Shown: positions 8,085 through 15,271 of the stretch, one piece after another
How the letters are laid out: every line of letters begins with the position of its first letter
How positions within the stretch are numbered: the stretch's first letter is position 1
Source of the DNA: Klebsiella pneumoniae
GTDB taxonomy: Bacteria > Pseudomonadota > Gammaproteobacteria > Pseudomonadales > Pseudohongiellaceae
DNA: 16,965 bases
Assembly (NCBI GenBank): GCA_945869725.1
Contig: CAMBPO010000046.1
Span: 1-16,965, forward strand
Direction: 5' to 3'
Notes under the pieces: model-generated
The model's input: the letters and a program-made list of their open reading frames with translations, nothing else
Databases searched by the model: none
Told to the model about the DNA's origin: nothing
Translations under genes and position numbers: made by a program

Positions 8085-9169
8085 AACCAGCGTTGCCGTC
8101 TGAAATAATAGAGCAGTCCGGCGCCACAAGCTGCCATGACCAGCATGATCAGTGGATATCCCCATCGCCAGTGCAGCTCTGGCATATAATCAAAATTCAT
8201 TCCGTAAACACCGGCAATAAATGTCAGTGGCATAAAGATGCTGGCAAACAGCGTCAGGGTTTTCATGGTTTCGTTCAGGCGCTGGCTGCTCGACGAGACA
8301 TACAGGTCGAGCATGCCAGCGAGTAACTCGCGCAGCGTTTCCATATTGTCGATGATGTGGATGCTGTGATCGTACACGTCGCGCAGATACAGACGGATAT
8401 CACTGCTCGTAATAATCCCCTCGTCTCTGCTGAGACTACTGAGCACCTCGCGCATTGGCCAGACAGCCTTGCGCAACAACAACATCTCGCGTTTGAAGTG
8501 GTGTATGCGATGCACAATGTTCGCCGCCGGACGTTGAATCAATTCCTCTTCCAGATCTTCGATGGCATCGCCCAGTTGTTCAAGCAGCAGGAAATAATTG
8601 TCAACCACGGCGTCAATCAAGGCATAGGTAAGATAGTCCGGGCCCAGTTCCCGGATCTTGCGTCCACTGCGGATACGGGCGCGCACCCCGTCAAACACTG
8701 TCCCGGGTTGCTCACAGAAGGTCAGCAGATAATTATCGCCAACAATCAGACTGATTTGTTCTGCCTGCAGGCGCTGGCTGGTTTGATTGAAACTCAGCGC
8801 CTTGATAACAATGTAGAGATAGTCATCGTGGACTTCGATTTTCGGACGGTGATCGGTATTAAGAATATCTTCCTGCACCAGCGGATGAATCGAAAATCGT
8901 TCGCCAAGGCTGCGCACAACCTCAGGATTATGTAATCCATCAATATTGATCCATCCGGTTTGTTGCGCATTGATTTCATGTGCGCATTGCTGCACATCCG
9001 CGATTTCCTGCTCGTGTATGGCATCCTGATCGTAACGGATGTAGTGGATCTCTGTGAGCGCATTACTGATATCGCCGATGTGAACTAACGTGCCGGGCGC
9101 AGCACCGACCTTTTTACCGCGTTTTTTGATCAGCCCGGATTTTTGTTTAGCCGCATGGACCTTGGACAT
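8081..9169 (-). CDS. corA: Magnesium/cobalt transporter CorA
   Basis: 362 aa from the chosen start. CorA is a pentameric inner-membrane Mg2+ channel with a large cytoplasmic funnel and two C-terminal helices. The signature YGMNF is present, followed by DYMPELHWRWGYP, the final helix and a basic end FRRQRWL, as in the Thermotoga CorA type. Upstream, EDLEEELIQRP belongs to the long stalk helix. The first helix is about LTLFASIFMPLTFIAGV. The ATG at 9169 has AAAGG nine bases upstream (9179-9183); ATG 9175 and ATG 9220 are less well served. A basic, disordered-looking segment (AKQKSGLIKKRGKK) precedes the funnel domain. First gene of the minus-strand operon; its stop overlaps the next start (ATGA). 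It diverges from waaA across about 155 bases. Confidence 0.95.
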   Translation of the reverse strand: MSKVHAAKQKSGLIKKRGKKVGAAPGTLVHIGDISNALTEIHYIRYDQDAIHEQEIADVQQCAHEINAQQTGWINIDGLHNPEVVRSLGERFSIHPLVQEDILNTDHRPKIEVHDDYLYIVIKALSFNQTSQRLQAEQISLIVGDNYLLTFCEQPGTVFDGVRARIRSGRKIRELGPDYLTYALIDAVVDNYFLLLEQLGDAIEDLEEELIQRPAANIVHRIHHFKREMLLLRKAVWPMREVLSSLSRDEGIITSSDIRLYLRDVYDHSIHIIDNMETLRELLAGMLDLYVSSSSQRLNETMKTLTLFASIFMPLTFIAGVYGMNFDYMPELHWRWGYPLIMLVMAACGAGLLYYFRRQRWL

Positions 9170-9288
9170 TATCATTAACCTTTGCCTGGGTTCTGGGTTA
9201 CCGATGTTCAGGGTTTGCACATGATGTGGAATCCTGCAATCATCCTCAGCGTTGTTTGGTCATGGTAACACGCCCGCTGTCTGCTGCA

Positions 9289-9300
9289 CTCACCGGTGAG
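9289..9300. promoter_or_regulatory. Perfect 12-bp palindrome upstream of waaA
   Basis: CTCACCGGTGAG is self-complementary across all 12 bases. It lies 24 bases before the waaA GTG, within the corA-waaA divergent region. It could be an operator for a dimeric regulator, but no regulator is known for this motif from the sequence. Confidence 0.25.
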
Positions 9301-9324
9301 AGTGGGCACGGGGAAAGGGAATTT

Positions 9325-10611
9325 GTGAACAGAGCCTTTTATAATTTTGTGTTTTATCTGCTACTGCCCATCATTGTGCTCAGGCTGTTGTGGCGCGCGC
9401 TGTTTCTGCCAGAGCCGGCGTATGCAAAGCGGTGGGGCGAGCGGCTTGGCTTTGTGAAACAGGCCAAAGCCAGTCGCTCCGAGACGCAGTGGATCTGGGT
9501 GCATGCTGCCTCGGTTGGTGAATCGGTTGCCATATCTCCCCTGGTTCTTAAGCTACGCCGCGAACGTCCACAATGGGGGATTGTGGTAACCACCATGACG
9601 CCCACCGGCTCCGAGCGCATTGACGAATTGTTCGGCCACGATGTCTGTCATGTGTATGCACCGTACGACTATGTCGGTGCGGTAAAACGCTTTCTCAACA
9701 GTTTCCAGCCTGCGCTGTTGATCCTCGTGGAAACCGAGCTGTGGCCAAATCTGGTGTATTACAGCAAAAAAAGTGGGGCAAAAATCATGGTTGCCAACGC
9801 CCGGCTCTCGGAGAAGTCTTACCGTGGGTACGAAAAATTTGCGGCCTTGGGCAAGCCGATGCTCAAGCAGATTGACTGTATTGCCGCGCAGGCGGACAGC
9901 GATGCGCGCAGGTTTGAAAAGCTGGGTATATCTGCCGCCACAATCCGCGTCACGGGTAGTATTAAGTTTGATATTGAATTACCGACGAATCTGGCGCACG
10001 CAAGTGCTGCGCTGCGAGCCCGCATTGACGGTCCACGCCCAGTGTGGATAGCCGCCAGCACCCGAGAGGGTGAAGATGAAAAAGTACTTGCTGCCCTGCG
10101 TCTGGTGCAAAAGCAGATCCCTGATGTGTTGCTGGTGTTGGTTCCGCGCCATCCGGAACGATTTAACAGTGCAGAAAAACTTTGTGAAAAAGAGCGGCTG
10201 GGTGTTGTGCGTCGCAGCAGTGGGCAGCGCGTAGATCAACACATATCGGTGTTTTTGGGTGATAGCATGGGCGAGTTGCTGGTGTACTACAGTCTGGCGC
10301 AGTTCGCTTTTGTGGGTGGCAGTCTGGTGACTACCGGTTGCCACAACATTCTTGAGCCGGCGGCGTTGGGGTTGCCGGTCATCACCGGGCCTTCGCAATA
10401 CAACTTCCAGACCATTTGTGAGCGGCTGGCTGAGCATGGAGCGTTGCTGACCGTCAGAGATGAGCGTGCACTTGCTGCTGCCGTGATTGATTTATTCACT
10501 GATCATCAAAAGCTCACATCCATGGGCGATGCCGGCAAAGAGGTTGTTGCCGCGAATCGCGGCGCCCTTGAGCGCATATTCACCCTGGTCGACAGCCTGC
10601 TGCCGACCTGA
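9325..10611 (+). CDS. waaA: Kdo transferase (3-deoxy-D-manno-octulosonic acid transferase)
   Basis: 428 aa, against 425 for E. coli WaaA (KdtA). It transfers Kdo from CMP-Kdo to lipid IVA on the inner face of the cytoplasmic membrane, the step that starts LPS core assembly. The N-terminal anchor is NFVFYLLLPIIVLRLLWRAL, followed by RWGERLGF. The proposed catalytic base is Glu66 in VHAASVGE. TTMTPTGSERI follows, as in the family. The C-terminal nucleotide-sugar site is GGSLVTTGCHNILEPAALG at about 330-349, then PVITGP. The start is the GTG at 9325, because AAAGGGA sits just before it and the product then begins like other WaaA proteins. The upstream ATG at 9226 would add 33 atypical residues. 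It converges on pepQ with only 11 bases between stops. Confidence 0.94.
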   Translation: MNRAFYNFVFYLLLPIIVLRLLWRALFLPEPAYAKRWGERLGFVKQAKASRSETQWIWVHAASVGESVAISPLVLKLRRERPQWGIVVTTMTPTGSERIDELFGHDVCHVYAPYDYVGAVKRFLNSFQPALLILVETELWPNLVYYSKKSGAKIMVANARLSEKSYRGYEKFAALGKPMLKQIDCIAAQADSDARRFEKLGISAATIRVTGSIKFDIELPTNLAHASAALRARIDGPRPVWIAASTREGEDEKVLAALRLVQKQIPDVLLVLVPRHPERFNSAEKLCEKERLGVVRRSSGQRVDQHISVFLGDSMGELLVYYSLAQFAFVGGSLVTTGCHNILEPAALGLPVITGPSQYNFQTICERLAEHGALLTVRDERALAAAVIDLFTDHQKLTSMGDAGKEVVAANRGALERIFTLVDSLLPT

Positions 10612-10622
10612 GCTTCTTCGTA

Positions 10623-11984
10623 TCAGCTGCCCTGCATTAATGGTCGCCGCGTCAGGTTGTGCACCCCGTGTGGTCCGACCCAGATATTGTCTTCTATTCT
10701 GATGCCACCCAGCGGCAGCAGCTCTTTGATCAACGGCCAGTTCAACAATCTGGCATCGGCGCCTGAGCGCAGGGCATCCAGCAACACCGGGATAAAATAC
10801 AGCCCCGGTTCTATGGTAAACACCATACGCTCATCAATCGCGCGTGTTGTTCTCAGTGTGGGGAATTCTGGTGGCGGTGGTGCAAAATTGCCATAAGGAT
10901 CAGCAAGACGCCCGCCAACATCATGAACCTGCAAGCCCAGCAAGTGGCCAAGACCATGAGGTAAAAACGCGCGCGTAATGCCTTTGGCCAGCAGTTGTTC
11001 AGCGCTGCCAAAACAAAGTCGACTGTCTATCAGCAGCTGTGCAAGTTTTGCATGGGTTGACTTGTGTAACTCAACAAAGCTGGTGCCAACGCGGATCTCA
11101 TCAACAATTGCCAGCTGCAGAGTCTGCATGCCTGCCAGTAGCGCCTGAAAATCTGCCTGCGTATGCGGTGCACACCAAGTACGTGTGATGTCTGAGCAAT
11201 ACGAATGCCAGCGACAGCCGGCATCGATCAGCAATACCTGATTATCTGGCTTGTGAGCGTGTGTCGCCGTAAAGCGCTTTTTATGCTGATAGTGCAGGAT
11301 GGCGCCATTGGCGTTCAGTGCCACAATGTTGTTATAGGGCAGTTCCGAGTCCAGCACCCGGCAGGCCTGCAGGTAGGCCATATGAATAGCGTACTCATCG
11401 CCGCCTGCCAGAAAGCACTCATGTGCCGCCTGATGGCCAGTCAGTGCCAATGCGCTGGCATCGGCAAGGCAATGAACCTCATAGTCTGTTTTGTAAGCGC
11501 GCTGGTAATCCAGCCAGGTCAGAAGTTTGGGCGGATTGACCTGATCAGTGTTGCAGCCTAACGTGGCCGCCAGCTGTTCATCTTCACCCAGAAAAATGAG
11601 TTGATCAGCGCTCACGCCGGCGTCCCGCAGTGCTTTGCCGAGGTCGGCAACGGACAACAGAGTGCGAATATCAAAAGATGATGCCCACCACTCCGGCATA
11701 TCCAGATGCTGATCGTGCCAGTAGTCTTTGGGCAGTACCGGCAGGAATTGCGGGGCGTGTCCGGCGCGCAGCAGGACAAAAAAATCCGGTCGGTCGACAG
11801 GAATCCAGCGCAGGAAATGTCCCCATGCTCTGAAGGTACCGGCGTGATCATCAGCGAAGTGATAATGCAGTTTTCCGCTGTAAATCAGTACCGCATGATC
11901 CGCGCATCCGCAGTGGTCAAGCGCGTCCATCCATTCCAGTTGTTGTTGATTGATATGATCTTTAAACAGTGATTCAGTGTGCAT
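10623..11984 (-). CDS. pepQ: Xaa-Pro dipeptidase (prolidase) PepQ
   Basis: 453 aa, against 443 for E. coli PepQ, and alignable along its full length by eye. It is a cytoplasmic M24 metallopeptidase that splits dipeptides with C-terminal proline; the E. coli enzyme also hydrolyses organophosphate triesters. The N-terminal domain has family landmarks SGKLHYHFADDH and LPKDYWH. The dimetal ligands are all present: Asp254 (LLIDAG), Asp265 (SDITRTW), His343 (PHGLGHLLGLQVHD), Glu392 (FTIEPGLYF) and Glu431 (GIRIEDN). The Asp-Asp and Glu-Glu spacings (11 and 39) match E. coli. The ATG at 11984 gives the usual MxxESL-like start, but its ribosome binding site is weak. It is divergent from dinB across a very short interval. 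Confidence 0.95.
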   Translation of the reverse strand: MHTESLFKDHINQQQLEWMDALDHCGCADHAVLIYSGKLHYHFADDHAGTFRAWGHFLRWIPVDRPDFFVLLRAGHAPQFLPVLPKDYWHDQHLDMPEWWASSFDIRTLLSVADLGKALRDAGVSADQLIFLGEDEQLAATLGCNTDQVNPPKLLTWLDYQRAYKTDYEVHCLADASALALTGHQAAHECFLAGGDEYAIHMAYLQACRVLDSELPYNNIVALNANGAILHYQHKKRFTATHAHKPDNQVLLIDAGCRWHSYCSDITRTWCAPHTQADFQALLAGMQTLQLAIVDEIRVGTSFVELHKSTHAKLAQLLIDSRLCFGSAEQLLAKGITRAFLPHGLGHLLGLQVHDVGGRLADPYGNFAPPPPEFPTLRTTRAIDERMVFTIEPGLYFIPVLLDALRSGADARLLNWPLIKELLPLGGIRIEDNIWVGPHGVHNLTRRPLMQGS

Positions 11985-12016
11985 GGTTGAGACCAGAACT
12001 CAAAGTGGGGCGGCTG

Positions 12017-12025
12017 TGTGATAAT
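12017..12025 (+). promoter_or_regulatory. Extended -10 promoter element for dinB
   Basis: TGTGATAAT fits the extended -10 pattern TGn plus a 5/6 match to TATAAT. A transcript starting near 12032 would lead straight into the dinB ATGs at 12042 and 12057, and would exclude the GTG at 12018 as a start. No convincing -35 hexamer is seen, which extended -10 promoters do not need. Confidence 0.4.
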
Positions 12026-12056
12026 ACCCCCATCGTCGCCAATGGCCAATGCTTCA

Positions 12057-13196
12057 ATGTCTGAATCAAGCCTTACGCCAGCCCCCGCTTCCTTGCAGCG
12101 CAAGATTATTCATTGCGACTGTGACTGCTTTTATGCGGCGATTGAGATGCGCGATAACCCTGAGTTGCGTGGCAAACCTCTGGCTGTTGGCGGCGCCAGT
12201 GACCGGCGCGGCGTGGTGGCCACCTGCAATTATGAAGCGCGCCGTTTTGGTGTGCACTCTGCGATGGCAACGACCACTGCACTGCGCCATTGCCCGCAGT
12301 TGATTGTAGTGCCCCCTCGCATGGACAAATACCGCGAAGTTTCCCGTCAGGTGCAGGCAATTTTTAGTGACTACACCGATCTTGTTGAGCCACTGTCGCT
12401 GGACGAGGCTTATCTTGACGTGAGCCGCACGCAGGCCTGTCGGGGCAGTGCAACCCTGATCGCTGAAGAAATCCGTCGCCGTGTCCGCGAGACGCTTGGC
12501 ATCACCCTCTCCGCCGGCATAGCACCCAACAAATTTTTAGCTAAAGTTGCCAGTGACTGGAACAAACCCGATGGGCAGTTTGTGATTCGCCCTGAGCAGG
12601 TGGATGAATTTGTGCTGCAGTTGCCGGTCGAAAAACTCTACGGTGTGGGCACCGTCACGGCTGCCCGGCTGAATGCGATGGGTATTCAGACCTGTGAAGA
12701 TCTGCGTGGCTGGACGCCGGAGGCACTGCAGGCGCGGTTTGGCAGTTTTGGTGCGCGTCTGTATGAACTGAGCCGAGGAATTGATCACCGTGACGTTAAA
12801 GTCGAGCGCCAGCGCAAGTCATTGAGTGTGGAAACCACCTTTGTGCATGACTTGCCCGATCTGGCGGCCTGTCTGCGTGAGCTGCCTGCTTTGTATGAAG
12901 ATATGCTGCGCCGCTGGCAACCCATGTCTGAACGCTACCGGATTGGCGGGAAGTTTGTGAAACTCAAGTTCAATAACTTTGTTTCGACAACTGCCGAGCA
13001 AGCGGCCGACAACAGCGCGACATCGCTGTTTGCAGATCTGCTTGAGCAGGCTTTTCACCGCCATGACCGACCGGTGCGGCTGTTGGGTGTCGGGTTGCGC
13101 CTGCTGCCCGTTGACCACCGCGCCGCTGATCAGTTGTCTCTGGCGCTGGAACCGGAACCGGAGCAGGAGCAGGAGCAGGAACCGGAGCAGGGTTGA
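12057..13196 (+). CDS. dinB: DNA polymerase IV (Y family)
   Basis: 379 aa from ATG 12057, an error-prone translesion polymerase. Catalytic acids are Asp21 (HCDCDCFYAAIE) and Asp116/Glu117 (SLDEAYLDVS), matching E. coli Asp8 and Asp103/Glu104. The steric-gate position that excludes ribonucleotides is Tyr26, where E. coli has Phe13. The fingers (NYEARRFGVHSAM), helix-hairpin-helix (LYGVGTVTAARLNAMGI) and little-finger domain (RKSLSVETTF) follow in order. A beta-clamp-binding motif QLSLAL lies near the end. After it is an added 15-residue Glu/Pro/Gln tail encoded by a degenerate repeat (13150-13190). The start is uncertain: ATG 12042 and ATG 12057 both lack a good ribosome binding site. No LexA box was found upstream. 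Confidence 0.93.
   Translation: MSESSLTPAPASLQRKIIHCDCDCFYAAIEMRDNPELRGKPLAVGGASDRRGVVATCNYEARRFGVHSAMATTTALRHCPQLIVVPPRMDKYREVSRQVQAIFSDYTDLVEPLSLDEAYLDVSRTQACRGSATLIAEEIRRRVRETLGITLSAGIAPNKFLAKVASDWNKPDGQFVIRPEQVDEFVLQLPVEKLYGVGTVTAARLNAMGIQTCEDLRGWTPEALQARFGSFGARLYELSRGIDHRDVKVERQRKSLSVETTFVHDLPDLAACLRELPALYEDMLRRWQPMSERYRIGGKFVKLKFNNFVSTTAEQAADNSATSLFADLLEQAFHRHDRPVRLLGVGLRLLPVDHRAADQLSLALEPEPEQEQEQEPEQG
13150..13190 (+). repeat. Degenerate hexamer/trinucleotide-like repeat encoding the DinB tail
   Basis: Alternating GAACCG and GAGCAG-type units encode EPEPEQEQEQEPEQ at the end of DinB, just after the clamp-binding motif. Low-complexity DNA like this is prone to slippage, so the tail length may vary among strains. 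Confidence 0.6.
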
Positions 13197-13198
13197 GT

Positions 13199-13215
13199 CT
13201 GAGCCCAAGGCTCAG
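13199..13215. terminator. Possible bidirectional hairpin between dinB and tesB
   Basis: CTGAGCC (13199-13205) and GGCTCAG (13209-13215) form a perfect 7-bp stem with a 3-base loop, between the convergent dinB and tesB stops and overlapping the last tesB codons. No good U tract follows on either strand, so intrinsic termination is doubtful. Confidence 0.3.
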
Positions 13216-14099
13216 GCAGGGTTGTTCTCGTTATGCACGCGGATCAGACCTTCCTGGCACACTGAGGCCACCAGAATGCCATCACGGGTGAAGATATTGC
13301 CGCGGTTGAAACCTCGGGCCTGCGATGATGAGGGGCTGTCCTGTGAATACAGCAGCCAGTCATCCATACGGAAAGGCCGGTGGAACCACATGGTGTGATC
13401 CAGGCTGGCCACCTGTAGCTTGGGATCAAACAGGCTTTGTCCGTGGGGCCGCAGGCAGGTCTGCAACAAGGTCATGTCCGAGGCATACGCCAGCAGGTGA
13501 GCATGAAAAGGATAGTGCTCGGGCAATGTGGTGTTCAGCCTGAACCAGACGCTGGTTACCGGTTCCTTGGGGCTTGTATCAAACAGGCTGTTGACATCAA
13601 CATGACGCAGGTCCACGGCAAACTGCCGCGAAAACCGCTCCAGCAACGCTTCGCTAATGCGTCCACGGAAATGTTCCGCCATCTGTTTGCGATCCGCACA
13701 CTGTTCTGGTGGCGGGACATCGGGCATCAGCGCCTGATGTGATAATCCGGGCTCGGGCACCTGAAATGAGCAGGACATGTTCAGAATGGCCTTGCCATGC
13801 TGAATGGCGACAACGCGCCGGGTAGTGAAACTCTTGCCGTCACGGATGCGATCCACCTGGAAAATGATCGGGTGCTTCAGATCGCCGGGTCTCAAAAAAT
13901 AGGCATGCAGGGAATGTACATGACGGTCTTCAGGCACGGTACGGCTGGCACTGAGCAAGGATTGAGCCAGCACCTGACCGCCGTACACCCGCATCCAGCC
14001 TTCACTTTTGTGTGCGCTGCGGTAAAGGTTTTCATCCAGTGTTTCCAGTTCAAGATGATTAAACAGCTGCGCGAGCTGACGATTTTCCTGTGTGTCCAT
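13212..14099 (-). CDS. tesB: Acyl-CoA thioesterase II
   Basis: 295 aa, against 286 for E. coli TesB, a cytoplasmic double-hotdog enzyme that hydrolyses medium- and long-chain acyl-CoA to free fatty acid and CoA. Landmarks are RVYGGQVLAQSL at about 37-48, HSLHAYFLRPGD at 62-73, LLAYASDMTLLQT at 202-214, LDHTMWFHRPF at 233-243 and ASVCQEGLIRVHN at 278-290. The E. coli triad Asp204-Thr228-Gln278 corresponds to Asp208-Ser232-Gln282. The Thr is therefore a Ser, a conservative change that keeps a hydroxyl. The ATG at 14099 fits the family N-terminus. It is divergent from the lipocalin-like gene, with the tandem repeat array lying in its upstream region. Confidence 0.95.
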   Translation of the reverse strand: MDTQENRQLAQLFNHLELETLDENLYRSAHKSEGWMRVYGGQVLAQSLLSASRTVPEDRHVHSLHAYFLRPGDLKHPIIFQVDRIRDGKSFTTRRVVAIQHGKAILNMSCSFQVPEPGLSHQALMPDVPPPEQCADRKQMAEHFRGRISEALLERFSRQFAVDLRHVDVNSLFDTSPKEPVTSVWFRLNTTLPEHYPFHAHLLAYASDMTLLQTCLRPHGQSLFDPKLQVASLDHTMWFHRPFRMDDWLLYSQDSPSSSQARGFNRGNIFTRDGILVASVCQEGLIRVHNENNPA

Positions 14100-14173
14100 G
14101 GTGTTGATCCGTGACTGACAAGCGAAAGGTATGTCGGCAGTTTAGCAGCAGCACAACTGTTGCTGATAGCTTT

Positions 14174-14253
14174 GACAAAGGACAGGTCTGACAAAAGACA
14201 GGCAAGACAAAAGACAGGCAAGACAAAAGACAGGCAAGACAAAGGACAGGTCT
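14174..14253. repeat. 16-bp tandem repeat, five units, arranged A-B-B-B-A
   Basis: Units start at 14174, 14190, 14206, 14222 and 14238, all 16 bases long. The outer two are identical (GACAAAGGACAGGTCT) and so are the inner three (GACAAAAGACAGGCAA); a partial unit (GACAAGG) follows at 14254. The array sits between divergent tesB and the lipocalin-like gene, 75 bases from one start and 111 from the other. There are no spacers, so it is not a CRISPR array. It could be a clustered binding site or a simple slippage array. Confidence 0.9.
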
Positions 14254-14283
14254 GACAAGGCCGGGCAACTTGTTGGCCAGCCC

Positions 14284-14313
14284 TTTACCCTCTCTGCATG
14301 CCCGGCGTATGAT
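14284..14313 (+). promoter_or_regulatory. Candidate sigma-70 promoter for the lipocalin-like gene
   Basis: TTTACC (14284-14289) and TATGAT (14308-14313) are 18 bases apart, matching -35 at 4/6 and -10 at 5/6. A second -10-like TACAAT lies at 14329-14334 without a partner -35. Confidence 0.35.
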
Positions 14314-14364
14314 CGCCGCTTATACCCGTACAATAACAACAAGTATTTACCACAGGAGAATCAC

Positions 14365-14865
14365 ATGAAACGTACACTTTTGGGTCTGACGTCGCTGGGC
14401 GCTCTGGTGCTTGGCACTTTTCTGTTGCAGCAACCGGATGTGGACGCTGCCGACGATGCCCTGGCGGCAGTCAAGCAGCAATTTGTAGGTCACTATGAAT
14501 TGGTCAGCTTTATCAATTACCCTGCAGAAGGTGGTGAAGTCGACAACAATTATATCGGCCGCATCATGTATGACGAGCACGATCAGATGTCCGCACAGGG
14601 CATGCCCAAAGATCTTCCGGCACGAGCTGCGCAAAGCACCACCAATGTCACTGGGGGATTTGCCTACTGGGGCCCGGTCACCTGGGATATCGATCAGAAC
14701 AAGGTCACTCACCACGTTGAAGGCTCTCCTACCCGTGGCAGCTGGGTCGGCGAAGACAATGTGCGCTACTACGAATTCACCAGTGATGGTTTGCTGAAAT
14801 TATCCATTCGCGACGATAACGGGCGAACAACCGGGACTTTGACCTGGCGCCGCATCGGCGATTGA
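14365..14865 (+). CDS. Exported lipocalin-like domain protein
   Basis: 166 aa. A cleavable signal peptide is visible (MKRTLLGLTSLGALVLGTFLL, then a likely cut near VDAA, about residue 29), so it is probably periplasmic. The rest resembles the lipocalin-like family PF13924: FVGHYELVSFINY at the start of the barrel, then GRIMYDEHDQMSAQ, GGFAYWGPVTWDIDQNKVTHHVEGS, and a final LKLSIRDDNGRTTGTLTWRRI strand pair. Such proteins are small beta-barrels; ligand and role are mostly unknown, though some sit in tailoring pathways as possible cyclases. A good ribosome binding site (CAGGAGA) precedes the ATG. No cysteine lipobox was seen. The gene is monocistronic as far as visible. Confidence 0.75.
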   Translation: MKRTLLGLTSLGALVLGTFLLQQPDVDAADDALAAVKQQFVGHYELVSFINYPAEGGEVDNNYIGRIMYDEHDQMSAQGMPKDLPARAAQSTTNVTGGFAYWGPVTWDIDQNKVTHHVEGSPTRGSWVGEDNVRYYEFTSDGLLKLSIRDDNGRTTGTLTWRRIGD

Positions 14866-14941
14866 GCCGGCTCTTCTCAGCCAGCGCCTGCCAATTTTTT
14901 GTGATTAGCGCATCTGTAGCCGTCAATGTTGTTGCAGGCGG

Positions 14942-15163
14942 CAGGCAGATGACTTCCGCTATACCCCTCATGGCTGCAATGTCAGCGCAATAAACATGGT
15001 GCCGGCCTACGTTGGTTACCTGCTGGCTAATGCGCTGACCGGAAAAACCCGCGCCTGGCTGATGGGTCAGGGCAAATGTATTGCTGCCATTGATGCAGTG
15101 AATGCCATGGTGTTGTCCTGTTGCCTGATCCCGGTATCCGATGAGCCTGCATCACACTTGTGA
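14942..15163 (+). pseudogene. Gene remnant, possibly from a thiamine-diphosphate (phosphoketolase-related) enzyme
   Basis: One frame across this gap is protein-like. It reads ADDFRYTPHGCNVSAIN, then MVPAYVGYLLANALTGKT, then RAWLMGQGKCIAAIDAVN, before turning into unlikely sequence and ending at a TGA at 15161. The Met at 14996 would give 55 aa, but the protein-like stretch begins well upstream of it and that frame is closed by a TAG at 14906, so this looks like a fragment rather than a small gene. From memory the pattern recalls phosphoketolase-related enzymes annotated as xylulose 5-phosphate 3-epimerase. That assignment is weak, and I would not rely on it without a search. The rest of the 14866-15271 gap shows only a weak hairpin after the lipocalin-like gene. 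Confidence 0.4.
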
Positions 15164-15271
15164 AGCAGGCGGCTGCTGCGCAGTCTACCGTAATGAAAGT
15201 ACTGTGGTCTGACGTGATCAGCTAGAATGCCGACTAGCTCAATAAGACCAGTATTGTCAGGGGGAAAAACC

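Noticed and set aside
8085..8165. 27-residue N-terminal extension of the FAD oxidoreductase
   Set aside because: It lies inside corA, has no family likeness, and the ATGA overlap at 8084-8081 gives a better start.
12014..12029. LexA box upstream of dinB
   Set aside because: CTGTGTGATAATACCC has the left half-site CTGT but not the ACAG partner at the correct distance.
14174..14260. 16-bp array as a CRISPR
   Set aside because: Units are contiguous with no spacers, and the repeat is too short; no cas genes are present.
13892..14342. Minus-strand ORFs rich in Leu, Cys and Phe repeats across the array
   Set aside because: They are translations of the 16-bp tandem repeat in different frames and overlap the tesB start.
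14866..14900. Intrinsic terminator after the lipocalin-like gene
   Set aside because: GGCT/AGCC is only four base pairs with a mismatch, and the T run at 14895-14900 is too far from the stem.
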